Shown: positions 19,348 through 27,964 of the stretch, in pieces
Numbering within the stretch: the first letter of the stretch is position 1
How the letters are laid out: every line of letters begins with the position of its first letter
Assembly (NCBI RefSeq): GCF_000379105.1
Contig: NZ_KB900609.1
Location: 4,970,338 to 5,034,337, forward strand
DNA: 64,000 nucleotides
Direction of reading: 5' to 3'
Source: Methylobacterium sp. WSM2598
GTDB lineage: Bacteria; Pseudomonadota; Alphaproteobacteria; Rhizobiales; Beijerinckiaceae
The notes under the pieces: model-generated
What the model was told of the DNA's origin: nothing
Seen by the model: only the letters and a program-made list of their open reading frames with translations
Database searches by the model: none
Translations under genes and position numbers: made by a program

Positions 19348-19766
19348 GCGACGGACCCGACTGGAGCGCCGCCCGCGCCCCCGACCTCGCGGCCTTCGAA
19401 GCCCTGGCCGAGGCGGCCTTCGCGCGGCTGCCCGAGAGCTTCCGCCGGCTCTGCGAGGGGGTGGTGATCCGCGTCGAGGATTTTCCCGACGAGGACACCC
19501 TCGACGAGATGGGCTGCGAGAGCGAGTTCGACCTGCTCGGGCTGTTCCGCGGCACCGGGCTCGCCCAGGGCGGGGGCGCGGCGAGCCTCGCGACGGGCCA
19601 GTTCCCCAACATGGTCTGGCTCTACCGCCGCCCGCTCCTGGATTACTGGGCCGAGCACGACGAGACGCTCGGCCACCTCGTCACCCACGTGCTGGTGCAC
19701 GAGATCGGCCACCATGTCGGGCTGTCGGACGACGACATGGCCCGGATCGAGGCGCAGGCGGAGTAG
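19344..19766 (+). CDS. Metallopeptidase family protein (zincin-like, PF06262 type)
   Basis: A 140-aa protein with the zincin motif HEIGHHVGLSDDDM near residue 122. It is preceded by the family segment LPESFRRLCEGVVIRVEDFP, and later MVWLYRRPLLDYWAE. This small cytosolic family is widespread in alphaproteobacteria next to nucleotidase/argB genes; its proteolytic activity is inferred from the motif and its substrates are not known. Its ATG overlaps the stop of the 39-aa membrane protein by four bases. Confidence 0.85.
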   Translation: MSDGPDWSAARAPDLAAFEALAEAAFARLPESFRRLCEGVVIRVEDFPDEDTLDEMGCESEFDLLGLFRGTGLAQGGGAASLATGQFPNMVWLYRRPLLDYWAEHDETLGHLVTHVLVHEIGHHVGLSDDDMARIEAQAE

Positions 19767-19784
19767 GGCGCGGCCGGCGCCCCG

Positions 19785-21011
19785 CTACCCCTTGATCCCC
19801 GGCAGCGCGCTCGCCTTGGGCCGGCTGGTGCGGAACTGGCCGCGCTCGATCGCGATGAAGGCCAGCACCGCCACCGCCACGCTGGTCAGCCACCACACCA
19901 CCGTGACGCTCATCCCGAGGCAGGCCGAGGCGAAGGCGGTCATGGCGGTCGCCATCGCGCCCGGGGTGAGGCTCGGGTGGTCGCGGCCCGATTGCAGCAC
20001 CGCCGACCACAGCACGAAGGCCGCCGCGAGGGCGCCGACCACGCCGAGCTCGTACCAGATCTCGAACAGGAGCGAGGTCGGGGCGCTCGGCGGCAGCATC
20101 CCGACGATCCGCCCGCGCAGGGCCGTCTCGAAGCCGTGGCCGGTGAGGAGGCGCAGCGGCTCGCTCGTCACCACCCGGGTCCAGGTCTTCAGCGCCTGCG
20201 ACAGGGGGTGGAGCGGCCCCAGCAGCGGCGCCACGATCGGCCGCAGCAGGAAGGGCACGAGGGGGCCGAGGGCCACGAGGCCGGCCGCGACGCCGGCCGC
20301 GATCCGCACGCCGAGCTGCTGGCGCCAGGCCGCGAGCGCGAAGGCGACCGCGCCCGCCGCCAGGGCCAGCAGGGGAATCGGGCTCGGCGCCAGCACCAGG
20401 GCGAGCGCCACCGCGACCGCGACGCCGAGGCCCTCGACGTCGCGGCGGCGCGAGCGCAGCCACGTCACGGCCGGCCAGACCAGCAGCGCGAGCAGCATGG
20501 CGCCGCGCTCCAGGGTCGAATCGTCCTCCAGGCCGAAGCGCAGGGCCGCGCCGCTGAACAGCCCCAGCGCCACCGCGGCCAGGGCCGCCGCGCCGACGCC
20601 GACCGGCAGCAGGTAGGCGTTGGCGGCGCGCATCCGGTCCGGCAGGGCGAGGTAGCCCGCGAGCGTCAGCCCCACGGTGATCGCCACGTTGAGGAGCCGC
20701 TCGGAGGCGGTGCCGGGGAAGGGCGACCACACGATCGACAGGGCCGTCCAGCCCGCCAGCAGTGCCCCCGCCGCCATGGCCCGGGTGCGCAGCACGCGCC
20801 GCAGCCCCGCCCCGACCGGCCGCCCCGCCCCGTCGAGGGCGGTGGCGAGGCACAGGATGACGACGGCGATCGGCACCAGGATGACGATGGCGCGGCGCGA
20901 CACCAGCGCGGCGAGCGGCACCGCCACCACGAGGCCGATGAAGCCGATGCGGCGCAGCAGCGCCGCCGCGTCGACGGCGGGATCGGGCGAGGAGGGAGCC
21001 GCGCGGGGCAT
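19785..21011 (-). CDS. O-antigen ligase-like polytopic membrane protein
   Basis: A 408-aa protein with about ten hydrophobic segments and a larger polar loop in its second half, the topology of Wzy/WaaL O-antigen polymerases and ligases. The segment LLTGHGFETAL followed by SAPTSLLFEIWYELGVVGAL matches the conserved His-containing loop region (GxGxxxx ... HxxxLxxxxExGxxG), here with Leu-Phe-Glu where many members have His-Asn. GAAGG lies about nine bases before the ATG at 21011. No glycosyltransferase cluster surrounds it, so its polysaccharide is unknown. It converges with the zincin gene. Confidence 0.75.
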   Translation of the reverse strand: MPRAAPSSPDPAVDAAALLRRIGFIGLVVAVPLAALVSRRAIVILVPIAVVILCLATALDGAGRPVGAGLRRVLRTRAMAAGALLAGWTALSIVWSPFPGTASERLLNVAITVGLTLAGYLALPDRMRAANAYLLPVGVGAAALAAVALGLFSGAALRFGLEDDSTLERGAMLLALLVWPAVTWLRSRRRDVEGLGVAVAVALALVLAPSPIPLLALAAGAVAFALAAWRQQLGVRIAAGVAAGLVALGPLVPFLLRPIVAPLLGPLHPLSQALKTWTRVVTSEPLRLLTGHGFETALRGRIVGMLPPSAPTSLLFEIWYELGVVGALAAAFVLWSAVLQSGRDHPSLTPGAMATAMTAFASACLGMSVTVVWWLTSVAVAVLAFIAIERGQFRTSRPKASALPGIKG

Positions 21012-21163
21012 GGGCGGGGGCCTTCGGGCGCGCGGGGCGCGCGTTCCGTTCCTGGTTAGTGAGCCGGACGCCACAGCGCTGTAGATGCGATGCAACACTC
21101 CGGGCCGGGCGGCCCGCCGCGACGGCCGGGCGGGCGTCCCGGCGCGGGGATGCCGGACCCGTC

Positions 21164-21299
21164 TCATCCGACATCCGGTCGATAGCTTCGCCCTCTCCGA
21201 TTTCGGCCATGCGGATGTCGGCTCCGCTCAGGTGCCGCGCTCAGGCGCCGCGCAGGCTCGCGATCCGGGAGCCGCTTCGATCAAGCGGATCCCGTCTCA
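21164..21299 (-). repeat. Stop-codon-anchored dispersed repeat, copy C
   Basis: On the minus strand the copy begins with the TGA stop of the 86-aa gene. It goes on through a hairpin (GGGATCCGCTT, GATCG loop, AAGCGGCTCCC, one mismatch), the GCGCGGCGCCTGAGCG block (here partly duplicated), GACATCCGCATGGCCG, and ends near CGGATGTCGGATGA. This is the hairpin type shared with the copies at 4648 and 53569. Confidence 0.8.
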
Positions 21300-21557
21300 G
21301 CCCAGGGCCGCCGCCACGTCCGCCTCGGTCACGGCCTCGACGGGCTTGGCGCATGTTACGGCCCGCGCCCGGGCGCCCGGCGCCATGATCAGGATCACCG
21401 TCTCGGTTCCCGGGCAGGCGGGGTCCGGGCAGACGATCTCGCTCACCGTGAGCGCGACCTCTGGCCCGAAGCCGCCGAGCCGGCGCGCCCAGGCGGCGAC
21501 CTGCTCGCGCCGGCCGGCATCCGGCCGCGGGCGGCGGAAGGCGGAGAGGAGGCCCAT
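21297..21557 (-). CDS. Conserved small protein downstream of WD40 gene, unknown function
   Basis: The 86-residue protein contains VSEIVCPDPACPGTETVILI, a pair of cysteines in CPDPAC that could bind metal, and ends VEAVTEADVAAALG. Similar small proteins accompany WD40 proteins in other Hyphomicrobiales, sometimes with a CobW-type GTPase, which is absent here. It starts five bases after the WD40 gene and so belongs to the same transcript. Its TGA stop is the first codon of a dispersed repeat. The cysteine motif suggests a metal-related role, but this is inference. Confidence 0.7.
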   Translation of the reverse strand: MGLLSAFRRPRPDAGRREQVAAWARRLGGFGPEVALTVSEIVCPDPACPGTETVILIMAPGARARAVTCAKPVEAVTEADVAAALG

Positions 21558-21561
21558 CGCT

Positions 21562-22575
21562 TCAGCGCGGCAGGGAGAGGATCCCGGCCGCCCCGTCCGC
21601 GGCCCCGAAGGCGAGGTGCTCGCCCGTCCGGTCCCAGGCGAGCGCCGTCACGGCGCTGCCCTTCACGGCCGGGCGCACCAGCAGCTCCGACCCGTCCGTG
21701 AAGCGCACCAGGAGCAGGCAGCCGTCCTCGTACGCGCAGGCGAGCACCGGCGCCTTCGGGTGGAAGGCCACCTGCGAGACCCGGGCGGGGCGCACCCCGC
21801 ACTCGCGCGGCTGCTTGCCGGTCGGCCCCTCCTTGCTGTCGAAGGGCCACACGATGGCGGCCTCGGCGCCGCTCGTCGCCAGCCAGTGCCCGTCCGCCGA
21901 CCAGGAGACCGAGCGCACCTTGGCCGGGTAGCCGCTCATGCGCATGTGCCCGCGGTCGGGCTGGAGGCGCCAGCCGTGCAGGGCGTTCTCCTGCATGCTA
22001 GTCACCAGGAAGCGGCCGTCGGGCGACCACGTCACGTCGAGATGCGAGCCCTTCCAGGCCAGCACCTCCGGCGCGGCGTCGAGGTTCGGGTACCAGAGCG
22101 TGGCGCCGTTGTAATGCGCGAGGGCGAGCCGGTAGCCCTTCGGCGCGAAGGCGAGGCCGCGCACGGTCGTGGGTCCCTCGGTCGTCCGCTCGCGGCCCTT
22201 GGCGTCGCGGGCGACGACCCGCCTGCCCGCCGCGAAGGCCAGGGCCCCGTCCGGGTGCAGGGCGAGCGCGTCGATCCAGGCGCCGTTCCTCGCGCTGGCG
22301 AGGGTCTCGGTGGTCCCGTCCGGCCCGGTCGCGGCGACGCGCCCGTCGTCGCCGCCGGTGACGAGGCGCCGCCCGTCGCCCGCCGCCACCAGGATGCCGG
22401 CCTCCGGATGGGCCGCGACCCGGGCCGCGTCCCCGTCCGGGGCGGCGAGCATCACGGTCCCGTCCCCGAGCGCGAAGGCGGCCCGGGGGCCGAGCCAGTG
22501 CACGGCGGTCACGTGCGCGCCCGCCGCGATCCCGGTGACGGCCTGGGTCAGGGACGGGGCGGCGGTGGCGCTCAT
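21562..22575 (-). CDS. WD40 repeat protein
   Basis: A 337-aa beta-propeller. Successive repeats can be followed by the spaced patterns VTAVHWLGPRAAFALGDGTV, GDGRRLVTGGDDGRV, WIDALALHPDGALAFAAG, VRGLAFAPKGYRLALAHYNG, LDVTWSPDGRFLVTSMQENA, VRSVSWSADGHWLATSG and VTALAWDRTGEHLAFGAADG, about seven blades. There is no signal peptide, so it is a cytosolic scaffold. The ATG at 22575 was chosen because the upstream 15 codons read antisense-like sequence. It is followed directly by the small CPDPAC protein gene. Confidence 0.87.
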   Translation of the reverse strand: MSATAAPSLTQAVTGIAAGAHVTAVHWLGPRAAFALGDGTVMLAAPDGDAARVAAHPEAGILVAAGDGRRLVTGGDDGRVAATGPDGTTETLASARNGAWIDALALHPDGALAFAAGRRVVARDAKGRERTTEGPTTVRGLAFAPKGYRLALAHYNGATLWYPNLDAAPEVLAWKGSHLDVTWSPDGRFLVTSMQENALHGWRLQPDRGHMRMSGYPAKVRSVSWSADGHWLATSGAEAAIVWPFDSKEGPTGKQPRECGVRPARVSQVAFHPKAPVLACAYEDGCLLLVRFTDGSELLVRPAVKGSAVTALAWDRTGEHLAFGAADGAAGILSLPR

Positions 22576-22806
22576 GCGGATGACACCCTGCGGGAGGCGG
22601 AGGAGGAGACCGCGTCTCACATGGGTCCGCCGCTGGCAAGGGCGAGGGCGGGACCCGGTGATTCACCGCCGGGCTGGCAGGGTTAATGCTTCGCTCACCA
22701 AACCCGCGCAATTCGCCGGATCGGCCCCGAACGACCGCCGAGCGCGGCCGTTCTCGATAAGGCGACGGTCGAGGCGTTCGTCGCCGCCTGGGTTCGGAGT
22801 TGCGTC

Positions 22807-23214
22807 ATGATCCAGCCTGCCTTCGCCGCCCTCCCGCCCTCGGGCCTGCTGCTGCCGGACACGGTCCTGGTGGTGGAGGACGAGGCGCTGATCTGCGAGA
22901 TGACCGCGGCCGCCTTCGCGGACGAGGGATACCGCGTGCTCACCGCGGCCGACGCCGAGGAGGCCGGCCGCATCCTGCAGCGCGAGCACGTGGACATGCT
23001 GTTCACGGACATCGACCTCGCGCGCAACACCGACGGGGTGACGCTCGCCCGCGCGGCGCGGCATCGCTGCCCGGATCTCCCGGTTGTCTACACGTCGGGA
23101 GGGCGGCATAGGCTGGCCGAGGGCGAGGCCGTCGCCGATTCGGTCTTCGTCCCCAAGCCCTACTACCCGAGCGACGTGGTGGCGCTGGCCAACCGGATCC
23201 TCGGGCATTCCTGA
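22807..23214 (+). CDS. Single-domain response regulator
   Basis: A 135-aa stand-alone receiver. The acidic pocket is VLVVEDEALICEM, the phosphoacceptor is in MLFTDIDLARNTDG, the conserved Thr/Ser region is VVYTSGG, and the lysine is in VFVPKPYYPSDVV. No output domain follows, so it probably acts by protein contact or as a phosphate sink. Hyphomicrobiales carry many such receivers paired with HWE or hybrid kinases; the partner is not adjacent here. It starts 231 bp from the divergent WD40 gene. Confidence 0.88.
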   Translation: MIQPAFAALPPSGLLLPDTVLVVEDEALICEMTAAAFADEGYRVLTAADAEEAGRILQREHVDMLFTDIDLARNTDGVTLARAARHRCPDLPVVYTSGGRHRLAEGEAVADSVFVPKPYYPSDVVALANRILGHS

Positions 23215-23235
23215 CGCGGCGTTCGGAGCCCCCGC

Positions 23236-23592
23236 ATGATGATGCGCGCGATCCTCTTGTCCGTCGCCCTCCTCGCGGCCGGTCCGTCCCGGGCGGCCGA
23301 GGCGCCGGCCGGCTGCCCGGCCCTGACGCTGCGGCTGGAGGAGGAGATCGCCAAGACCCCGGCCCTGCGCGAGGCCGCCAACCTGCAGACCGTGCGGGAC
23401 CTGCGCACCCTGCGCGACGCCGCGATCGTCCTCGACGCCTACGGGTACGGGCCCGATTGCGCGCGGCTGAGCGCGATCCTGGGGGAATTGCTGGCCGATC
23501 CGCGCAGGACGATCGGCCGGGGCGGCGACACCGACGAGGAGAAGGCCGAGGCGGTCGAGGAGGCGCGCACGCCGAAGGGGGCACGGCGCTGA
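23236..23592 (+). CDS. Periplasmic protein of unknown function
   Basis: The 118-aa product has a clear signal peptide (MMMRAILLSVALLAAGPSRA) and a helical, mostly polar mature part with two cysteines (GCPALTLRLEEEIAKTPALR, then YGPDCARLSAIL). The tail is Glu/Lys rich. It follows the receiver gene by 21 bp, so the two may be cotranscribed. No family recognised. Confidence 0.6.
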   Translation: MMMRAILLSVALLAAGPSRAAEAPAGCPALTLRLEEEIAKTPALREAANLQTVRDLRTLRDAAIVLDAYGYGPDCARLSAILGELLADPRRTIGRGGDTDEEKAEAVEEARTPKGARR

Positions 23593-23802
23593 GCGTCGTG
23601 CGCCGGGGGGCACCGGTTCGGCGGCGGCACGCCGTCCTGCCCGGGCCGTGCGGGGGCGGCCGCGGCGGCGCTTGGCATCCGGAGCCGGGCCCGCCCCGCC
23701 CCGAACGGCGCCCCGCATCGACCGCCGGTCGAAGCTGAACCGTAACCCCCTCCTCGCCGTTGTCTCGGGATCCGCGCCTCCGCACCCCGAAGGTCTCCCC
23801 GC

Positions 23803-24888
23803 ATGGCGACGAGCCCCGCCCCGAGCGTCTCCGACATCCCGCACGCCGCCGTCACGCTCCCGGCGGTGACGGTCGACAGCTACAACATCGAACTGCGCCA
23901 GCCGGACGAGGAGGGCTTCCTCGGCGACCGGGTCACCAAGGGGGCCTTCCGGGACCTGATCGAGGATTGGCGCGAGCGCCTGCGCAAGCTCGGGGAGGAT
24001 CCCCTCGGCGACACGCCGAGCCGGGACCTGCCGAAGAAGCGGCTCGACCGCCTCCTGCGCGAGGGCCCGCCCGAGGCCGCCGGGGTGATCCAGGGCGCCG
24101 TCGAGGATTTCTCCCAGGAGCTCGCCACCGTGGTGCGCCGCTTCCTGCGCCAGAAGGGCTGGCGCGACACCGAGCGGATCGTGGTCGGCGGGGGCCTGAG
24201 CGATTCCTACGTCGGGCGCCTCGTGATCGGGCGGGCGGGCGTGCTCCTGCGCGCCGCCGGGCTCGACCTCTCGCTGGTGCCGATCCGCCACCATCACGAC
24301 GAGGGCGGACTGATCGGTGCCGCCCACCTCGCCCCCGCCTGGATCTTCTCCGGCCACGACAGCCTGCTCGCCATCGACATCGGCGGCACCAACATCCGGG
24401 CCGGCATCGTGGCGACGAACCTGCGCAAGGCGCCCGACCTCTCCCGCGCGGCGATCTGGCGGGCCGAGCTGTGGCGCCACCGCGACGAGGACCCGCCCCC
24501 CACCCGCGACGCCGCCGTGGCCCGCATCGCCGCCATGCTGGAGGACCTCGTGGCCCGGGCCGCGCGGGCCGACCTCAGGCTCGCGCCCTTCGTCGGGGTC
24601 GGCTGCCCGGGCGTGATCGAGCCGGACGGCCGCATCAGCCGCGGCGGCCAGAACCTCCCCGGCAATTGGGAGAGCAGCCGCTTCAATCTGCCGCGCGCCC
24701 TGCGCGATGCCTTGCCCTCGGTCGGTGGCCATCCGACCATGGTGGTCGTGCACAACGACGCCGTCGTGCAGGGCCTGAGCGAGGTGCCCTTCCAGCGCGA
24801 CCTCGCCCGCTGGGGCGTGCTCACCATCGGGACCGGCCTCGGCAATGCCCGCTTCAGCAACCGGGAGGGCCCGGCGGCGCGCGGCTGA
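23803..24888 (+). CDS. ROK-family sugar-kinase-like protein with permuted lobe order
   Basis: A 361-aa protein with all the ROK landmarks, but in rotated order. The first 180 residues hold what is normally the C-terminal lobe: a helix with VIQGAVEDFSQELATVVRRF, IVVGGGLS (127-133) and GGLIGAA (168-174). The usual N-terminal lobe follows: DIGGTNIRAGIV (192-203), GCPGVIEPDGRI (268-279), the catalytic Asp in VVHNDA (318-319), and the phosphate loop GTGLGNARF (343-351), where the protein ends. The zinc-binding Cys motif of glucokinase-type ROK proteins is absent. A sugar kinase role is inferred. It is monocistronic; the 247 bp after it hold no gene. Confidence 0.75.
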   Translation: MATSPAPSVSDIPHAAVTLPAVTVDSYNIELRQPDEEGFLGDRVTKGAFRDLIEDWRERLRKLGEDPLGDTPSRDLPKKRLDRLLREGPPEAAGVIQGAVEDFSQELATVVRRFLRQKGWRDTERIVVGGGLSDSYVGRLVIGRAGVLLRAAGLDLSLVPIRHHHDEGGLIGAAHLAPAWIFSGHDSLLAIDIGGTNIRAGIVATNLRKAPDLSRAAIWRAELWRHRDEDPPPTRDAAVARIAAMLEDLVARAARADLRLAPFVGVGCPGVIEPDGRISRGGQNLPGNWESSRFNLPRALRDALPSVGGHPTMVVVHNDAVVQGLSEVPFQRDLARWGVLTIGTGLGNARFSNREGPAARG

Positions 24889-25135
24889 GTCGGCCTTTGG
24901 TCCGAATAACAGTCTGGAATTCCTCTGAGTTTCCCGGCAAGGCTTGATCCCGCGGCGTCATCCGGGATAGTGCATCCCGGCCGGCCCGCCGCGGCACGAG
25001 GCGGCTGACCGGAACGGGAGCGGACCATCACATCGGCCGGCGGGCGACCGGCGGGCGGACCTGCGGCCCTCCGGGGCGCGACGCGGGGCGCGTCCGATCG
25101 CGCCTCCGCCAACCGTGCCGCAGGGGGAGTTAGTC

Positions 25136-25606
25136 GTGTCGACGCAGGGTCTGCCGTGGTTCCGCGCCCGCCTCGGGCATCTCGCGCTCGATCTGCTGTT
25201 CTGCCTCGTCCTGTCGGGGGTGATGCTCGCCTCCGCCCTGGCGCAGGCGCCCGAGACGCCGATGCGGATCGAGCTCAACAAGCTCGACACGGTCGGGGAG
25301 GCCTGCCGGGCGACGCTCCTCGTCGACAACGGCAAGGGCGCGCCGATCAGGTCGCTCAAGCTCGACCTCTACGCCTTCGACACGGACGGCGTGGCGCAGA
25401 AGCGGGTGCTGGTGGAGCTCGGGCCGGTCGCCGCCCGCAAGACCGTGCTGCGCCAGTTCGACATCGCCGCCGCGCCCTGCGCCCAGGTCGGGCGCCTGCT
25501 GCTCAACGACGTGGTGGCCTGCGAGGGCGGCGACCTGACCCGCGAGACCTGCCTGGAGCGCATCGAGCCCGCCTCCGCCAAGGGGGCCGCCCCCTTCCTG
25601 CGCTGA
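25136..25606 (+). CDS. Secreted protein of unknown function leading the exbBD-tonB operon
   Basis: The 156-aa product starts at GTG 25136, six bases after GGGGGAG; an upstream GTG has no such site. A hydrophobic signal segment (LALDLLFCLVLSGVMLASAL) ends in AQA. The mature part reads like a small beta-rich domain, with IELNKLDTVGEACRATLLVD, LYAFDTDGVAQ and a C-terminal Cys pair (VACEGGDLTRETC). It lies 38 bp before exbB. This position suggests a periplasmic accessory of the Ton system, but the family is not known to me. Confidence 0.65.
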   Translation: MSTQGLPWFRARLGHLALDLLFCLVLSGVMLASALAQAPETPMRIELNKLDTVGEACRATLLVDNGKGAPIRSLKLDLYAFDTDGVAQKRVLVELGPVAARKTVLRQFDIAAAPCAQVGRLLLNDVVACEGGDLTRETCLERIEPASAKGAAPFLR

Positions 25607-25644
25607 GCCCGCCCTGCCCGCCCCGCACACCAGGGAGATCCGCG

Positions 25645-26331
25645 ATGGATCCGACCGCCGCCGCACCGGCCGCCCACGATTTCAGCTTCCTCGGCCTGTT
25701 CCTGCAGGCCGACCCGATCGTGAAGGGGGTGATGATCCTCCTCGTGCTGGCCTCGGTGGCGTGCTGGACGGTGATCGTCGAGAAGGCGATCCGGCTGGCC
25801 GCGGCGCGCCGCCAGGCGCGGGCCTTCGCCCGCATGGTGGCGACCGGCGGGCCGCTCGAGGCGGGCCGCGGCATCGCCGCCCGGGTCGTCGCGGCGGCCC
25901 AGGAGGCGTGGCGCGACCAGGATCCCTCCGAGACGCGGGCCGAGCGGCGCGAGCGCATCGAGCGCGCCATGCGGGCGGCGCTGGCCCTCGACCTCAAGCG
26001 CCTGCAGGTCGGCCTGCCGCTCCTCGCCACCTCCGGCTCGGCCGCGCCCTTCGTCGGGCTGTTCGGCACCGTCTGGGGCATCATGAATTCCTTCGCGTCG
26101 ATCGCGAAGAGCCAGGACACCAGCCTCGCCGTGGTGGCGCCGGGCATCGCGGAGGCGCTCTTCGCCACCGCGATCGGCCTCGTGGTCGCGATCCCCGCCG
26201 TCGTCGCCTACAACAAGCTCTCGGGCGACCTCGCCAAGCTGCAATCCACCTTCGCGGCGGCGATCGGCACCCTGGGCAACCGGCTCGCCCGCGACCGCGG
26301 CCCCCACGCCGCCCGCAGCGCCGCAGAGTAG
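25645..26331 (+). CDS. exbB: MotA/TolQ/ExbB proton channel protein
   Basis: A 228-aa inner-membrane subunit of the TonB energising complex, with three membrane helices. The first is VKGVMILLVLASVACWTVIV; after a large cytosolic loop come LLATSGSAAPFVGLFGTVWG and EALFATAIGLVVAIPAVVAY, with the helix-2/3 Thr and Pro residues typical of the ExbB/TolQ channel. GGGAG precedes the ATG at 25645. Followed by exbD and tonB, so ExbB rather than TolQ is the better name; no tolAB-pal genes are nearby. Confidence 0.92.
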   Translation: MDPTAAAPAAHDFSFLGLFLQADPIVKGVMILLVLASVACWTVIVEKAIRLAAARRQARAFARMVATGGPLEAGRGIAARVVAAAQEAWRDQDPSETRAERRERIERAMRAALALDLKRLQVGLPLLATSGSAAPFVGLFGTVWGIMNSFASIAKSQDTSLAVVAPGIAEALFATAIGLVVAIPAVVAYNKLSGDLAKLQSTFAAAIGTLGNRLARDRGPHAARSAAE

Positions 26332-26343
26332 GGAGGCCGCCCC

Positions 26344-26817
26344 ATGGGCATGGGCCCGCTCCAGTCCGGCGCCGCCGACGAGGACGGCTTCGAGGCCGCC
26401 CCGCTCTCCGAGATCAACGTCACGCCGATGGTCGACGTGATGCTGGTGCTGCTGATCATCTTCATGGTGGCCGCCCCGCTGATGACGGTCGGCGTGCCGG
26501 TGCAGCTGCCCAAGACCGCCGCCGCCAGGACCTCCGAGCCCAAGAAGCCGGTGGTGGTCTCGGTCGACAAGGACGGCAACGCCTTCCTGGCCAAGGAGCC
26601 GCTGCCGCCCGAGGGGGCGCTCGCCCGGCTGAGGGCCGCCGCCGCCGAGGATCCCGGCCAGACCGTGCTGGTGCGCGGCGACAAGGACGTGCCCTACGGC
26701 AAGGTCATGGAGGTGATGGGCCTCGTCGGCCAGGCGGGCTTCGCCAAGGTCTCGCTGATCGCCAACGCCCCCAACGGGGCTCCCCTGGCGGCCGCTCCGG
26801 CGCCCGCCGCCCGGTAG
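26344..26817 (+). CDS. exbD: ExbD/TolR biopolymer transport protein
   Basis: A 157-aa protein with one N-terminal membrane helix, LSEINVTPMVDVMLVLLIIF, which includes the essential aspartate (PMVDVML). Its periplasmic domain ends with VSLIANAP and a Pro/Ala tail. It couples proton flow through ExbB to TonB. Spacings of 12 bp to exbB and 4 bp to tonB indicate one transcript. Confidence 0.93.
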   Translation: MGMGPLQSGAADEDGFEAAPLSEINVTPMVDVMLVLLIIFMVAAPLMTVGVPVQLPKTAAARTSEPKKPVVVSVDKDGNAFLAKEPLPPEGALARLRAAAAEDPGQTVLVRGDKDVPYGKVMEVMGLVGQAGFAKVSLIANAPNGAPLAAAPAPAAR

Positions 26818-26821
26818 CCGC

Positions 26822-27898
26822 ATGAGCAGCCACGCGACCACGCGGGGACCCGACGAGCCGGGTCCCGGCCTCGCCCTCGCCTTCCTGGTGGCGCTCGCCC
26901 TGCACGCGGGGGCGCTCGGCGCGATGATGGCGTGGCGCGGCGGGGCGCCGCCCGGCGAGAGCGAGATCACCATCGACCTCGCCCCGAGTCCCGCGCCCGT
27001 CGAGGTGCCGACCGAGGCCAACGACGTCGTGACGACGCCGCCCCCGGCCGACCTGCCGGCGGAGCAGAAGCCCGTCGAGCCGCCCGCCGAACCCCCGACG
27101 GCCGAGGCGCCGCCCGAGATCCAGGCGGTGACCCCGCCGGAGACCGCGCTCGCGGCACCCCAGCCGATGACCGAGGCCGCGCCCGCCGAGGCCGTGACCG
27201 AGGCGCCGCCGCCCGAGGCGGTGACCGAGGCGCGGCCCCCGGAGGCGGTCCAGGCGGTGAAGCCGCCCGAGGAGCAGGTCATCACCTCGACGAACGAGCA
27301 GGCGCCGCTCGCCCCGGCCCCGCCCGCCGTGGTGGCGCGCCCGGTCGAGCCGCCGATGCCGCCCAAGCCGGTGCCGCCCAAGCCGGTGCCGCCCAAGCCG
27401 GTACCGCCCAAGCCGGTGCCCCCGAAACCCGTGGCCAGACCGGTGGAGATGCCGAAACCCGTCGAGCAGGCGCGCAAGCCGCCGCCGAAGCCGATCCGGG
27501 AGGTGACCCGCGAGGCGCCCCGGCCCCGGGCCGCCGAGCGCGCCACCGAGCCGGAGCGCCGTCAGCGGGCGGCCGCGACCAGCGCGCGGGTGCCGATGGG
27601 CGGGCAGGCGGCCGCGGCGGCCTCGGATCCGGGCGCGCTCCGCGCCTGGGGGGCGCAGATCCGCGGGGCGATCCAGGCCCGGGCGCGGGCCGGGGCCGGC
27701 ACCGGCACGGTGACGATCCGCTTCACGGTCTCGCGCGCGGGCCGGATCGTCGGCGCGTCGCTGATGAGCAGCAGCGGCAACAGCAGCCTCGACGCCGCCG
27801 CCCTGGCGGCGGCCGCCCCGGGCAGCGCGGTCCCGGCCGCGCCGGCCGGCGTGAGCGTGGCCCAGCAGAGCTTCTCGGTGCCGCTGGCCTTCCGGTAG
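26822..27898 (+). CDS. tonB: TonB energy transducer
   Basis: A 358-aa periplasm-spanning protein. A single N-terminal helix (LALAFLVALALHAGALGAMM) contains the conserved His in LHAG, needed for ExbB/D contact. A long Pro/Glu/Ala-rich spacer follows, with about five tandem PKPVP units near residues 180-203 encoded by a 15-bp DNA repeat (about 27358-27432). The C-terminal TonB domain spans the last 95 residues (VTIRFTVSRAGRIVGASLMS, SSLDAAALAA, FSVPLAFR). The TonB-dependent receptor at 47-49 kb is a possible client. Confidence 0.92.
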   Translation: MSSHATTRGPDEPGPGLALAFLVALALHAGALGAMMAWRGGAPPGESEITIDLAPSPAPVEVPTEANDVVTTPPPADLPAEQKPVEPPAEPPTAEAPPEIQAVTPPETALAAPQPMTEAAPAEAVTEAPPPEAVTEARPPEAVQAVKPPEEQVITSTNEQAPLAPAPPAVVARPVEPPMPPKPVPPKPVPPKPVPPKPVPPKPVARPVEMPKPVEQARKPPPKPIREVTREAPRPRAAERATEPERRQRAAATSARVPMGGQAAAAASDPGALRAWGAQIRGAIQARARAGAGTGTVTIRFTVSRAGRIVGASLMSSSGNSSLDAAALAAAAPGSAVPAAPAGVSVAQQSFSVPLAFR

Positions 27899-27964
27899 GG
27901 CGAGGATCTTTCGGGTTCCGGCGCGTCCGACCGAAGCATCGATGGTCCGGGCGGCGGGCCCGTC

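Noticed and set aside
24889..25135. Small CCGGGAT/ATCCCGG inverted repeat after the ROK gene as a terminator or operator
   Set aside because: Only seven base pairs with no T tract or promoter context; too weak to list as a feature.
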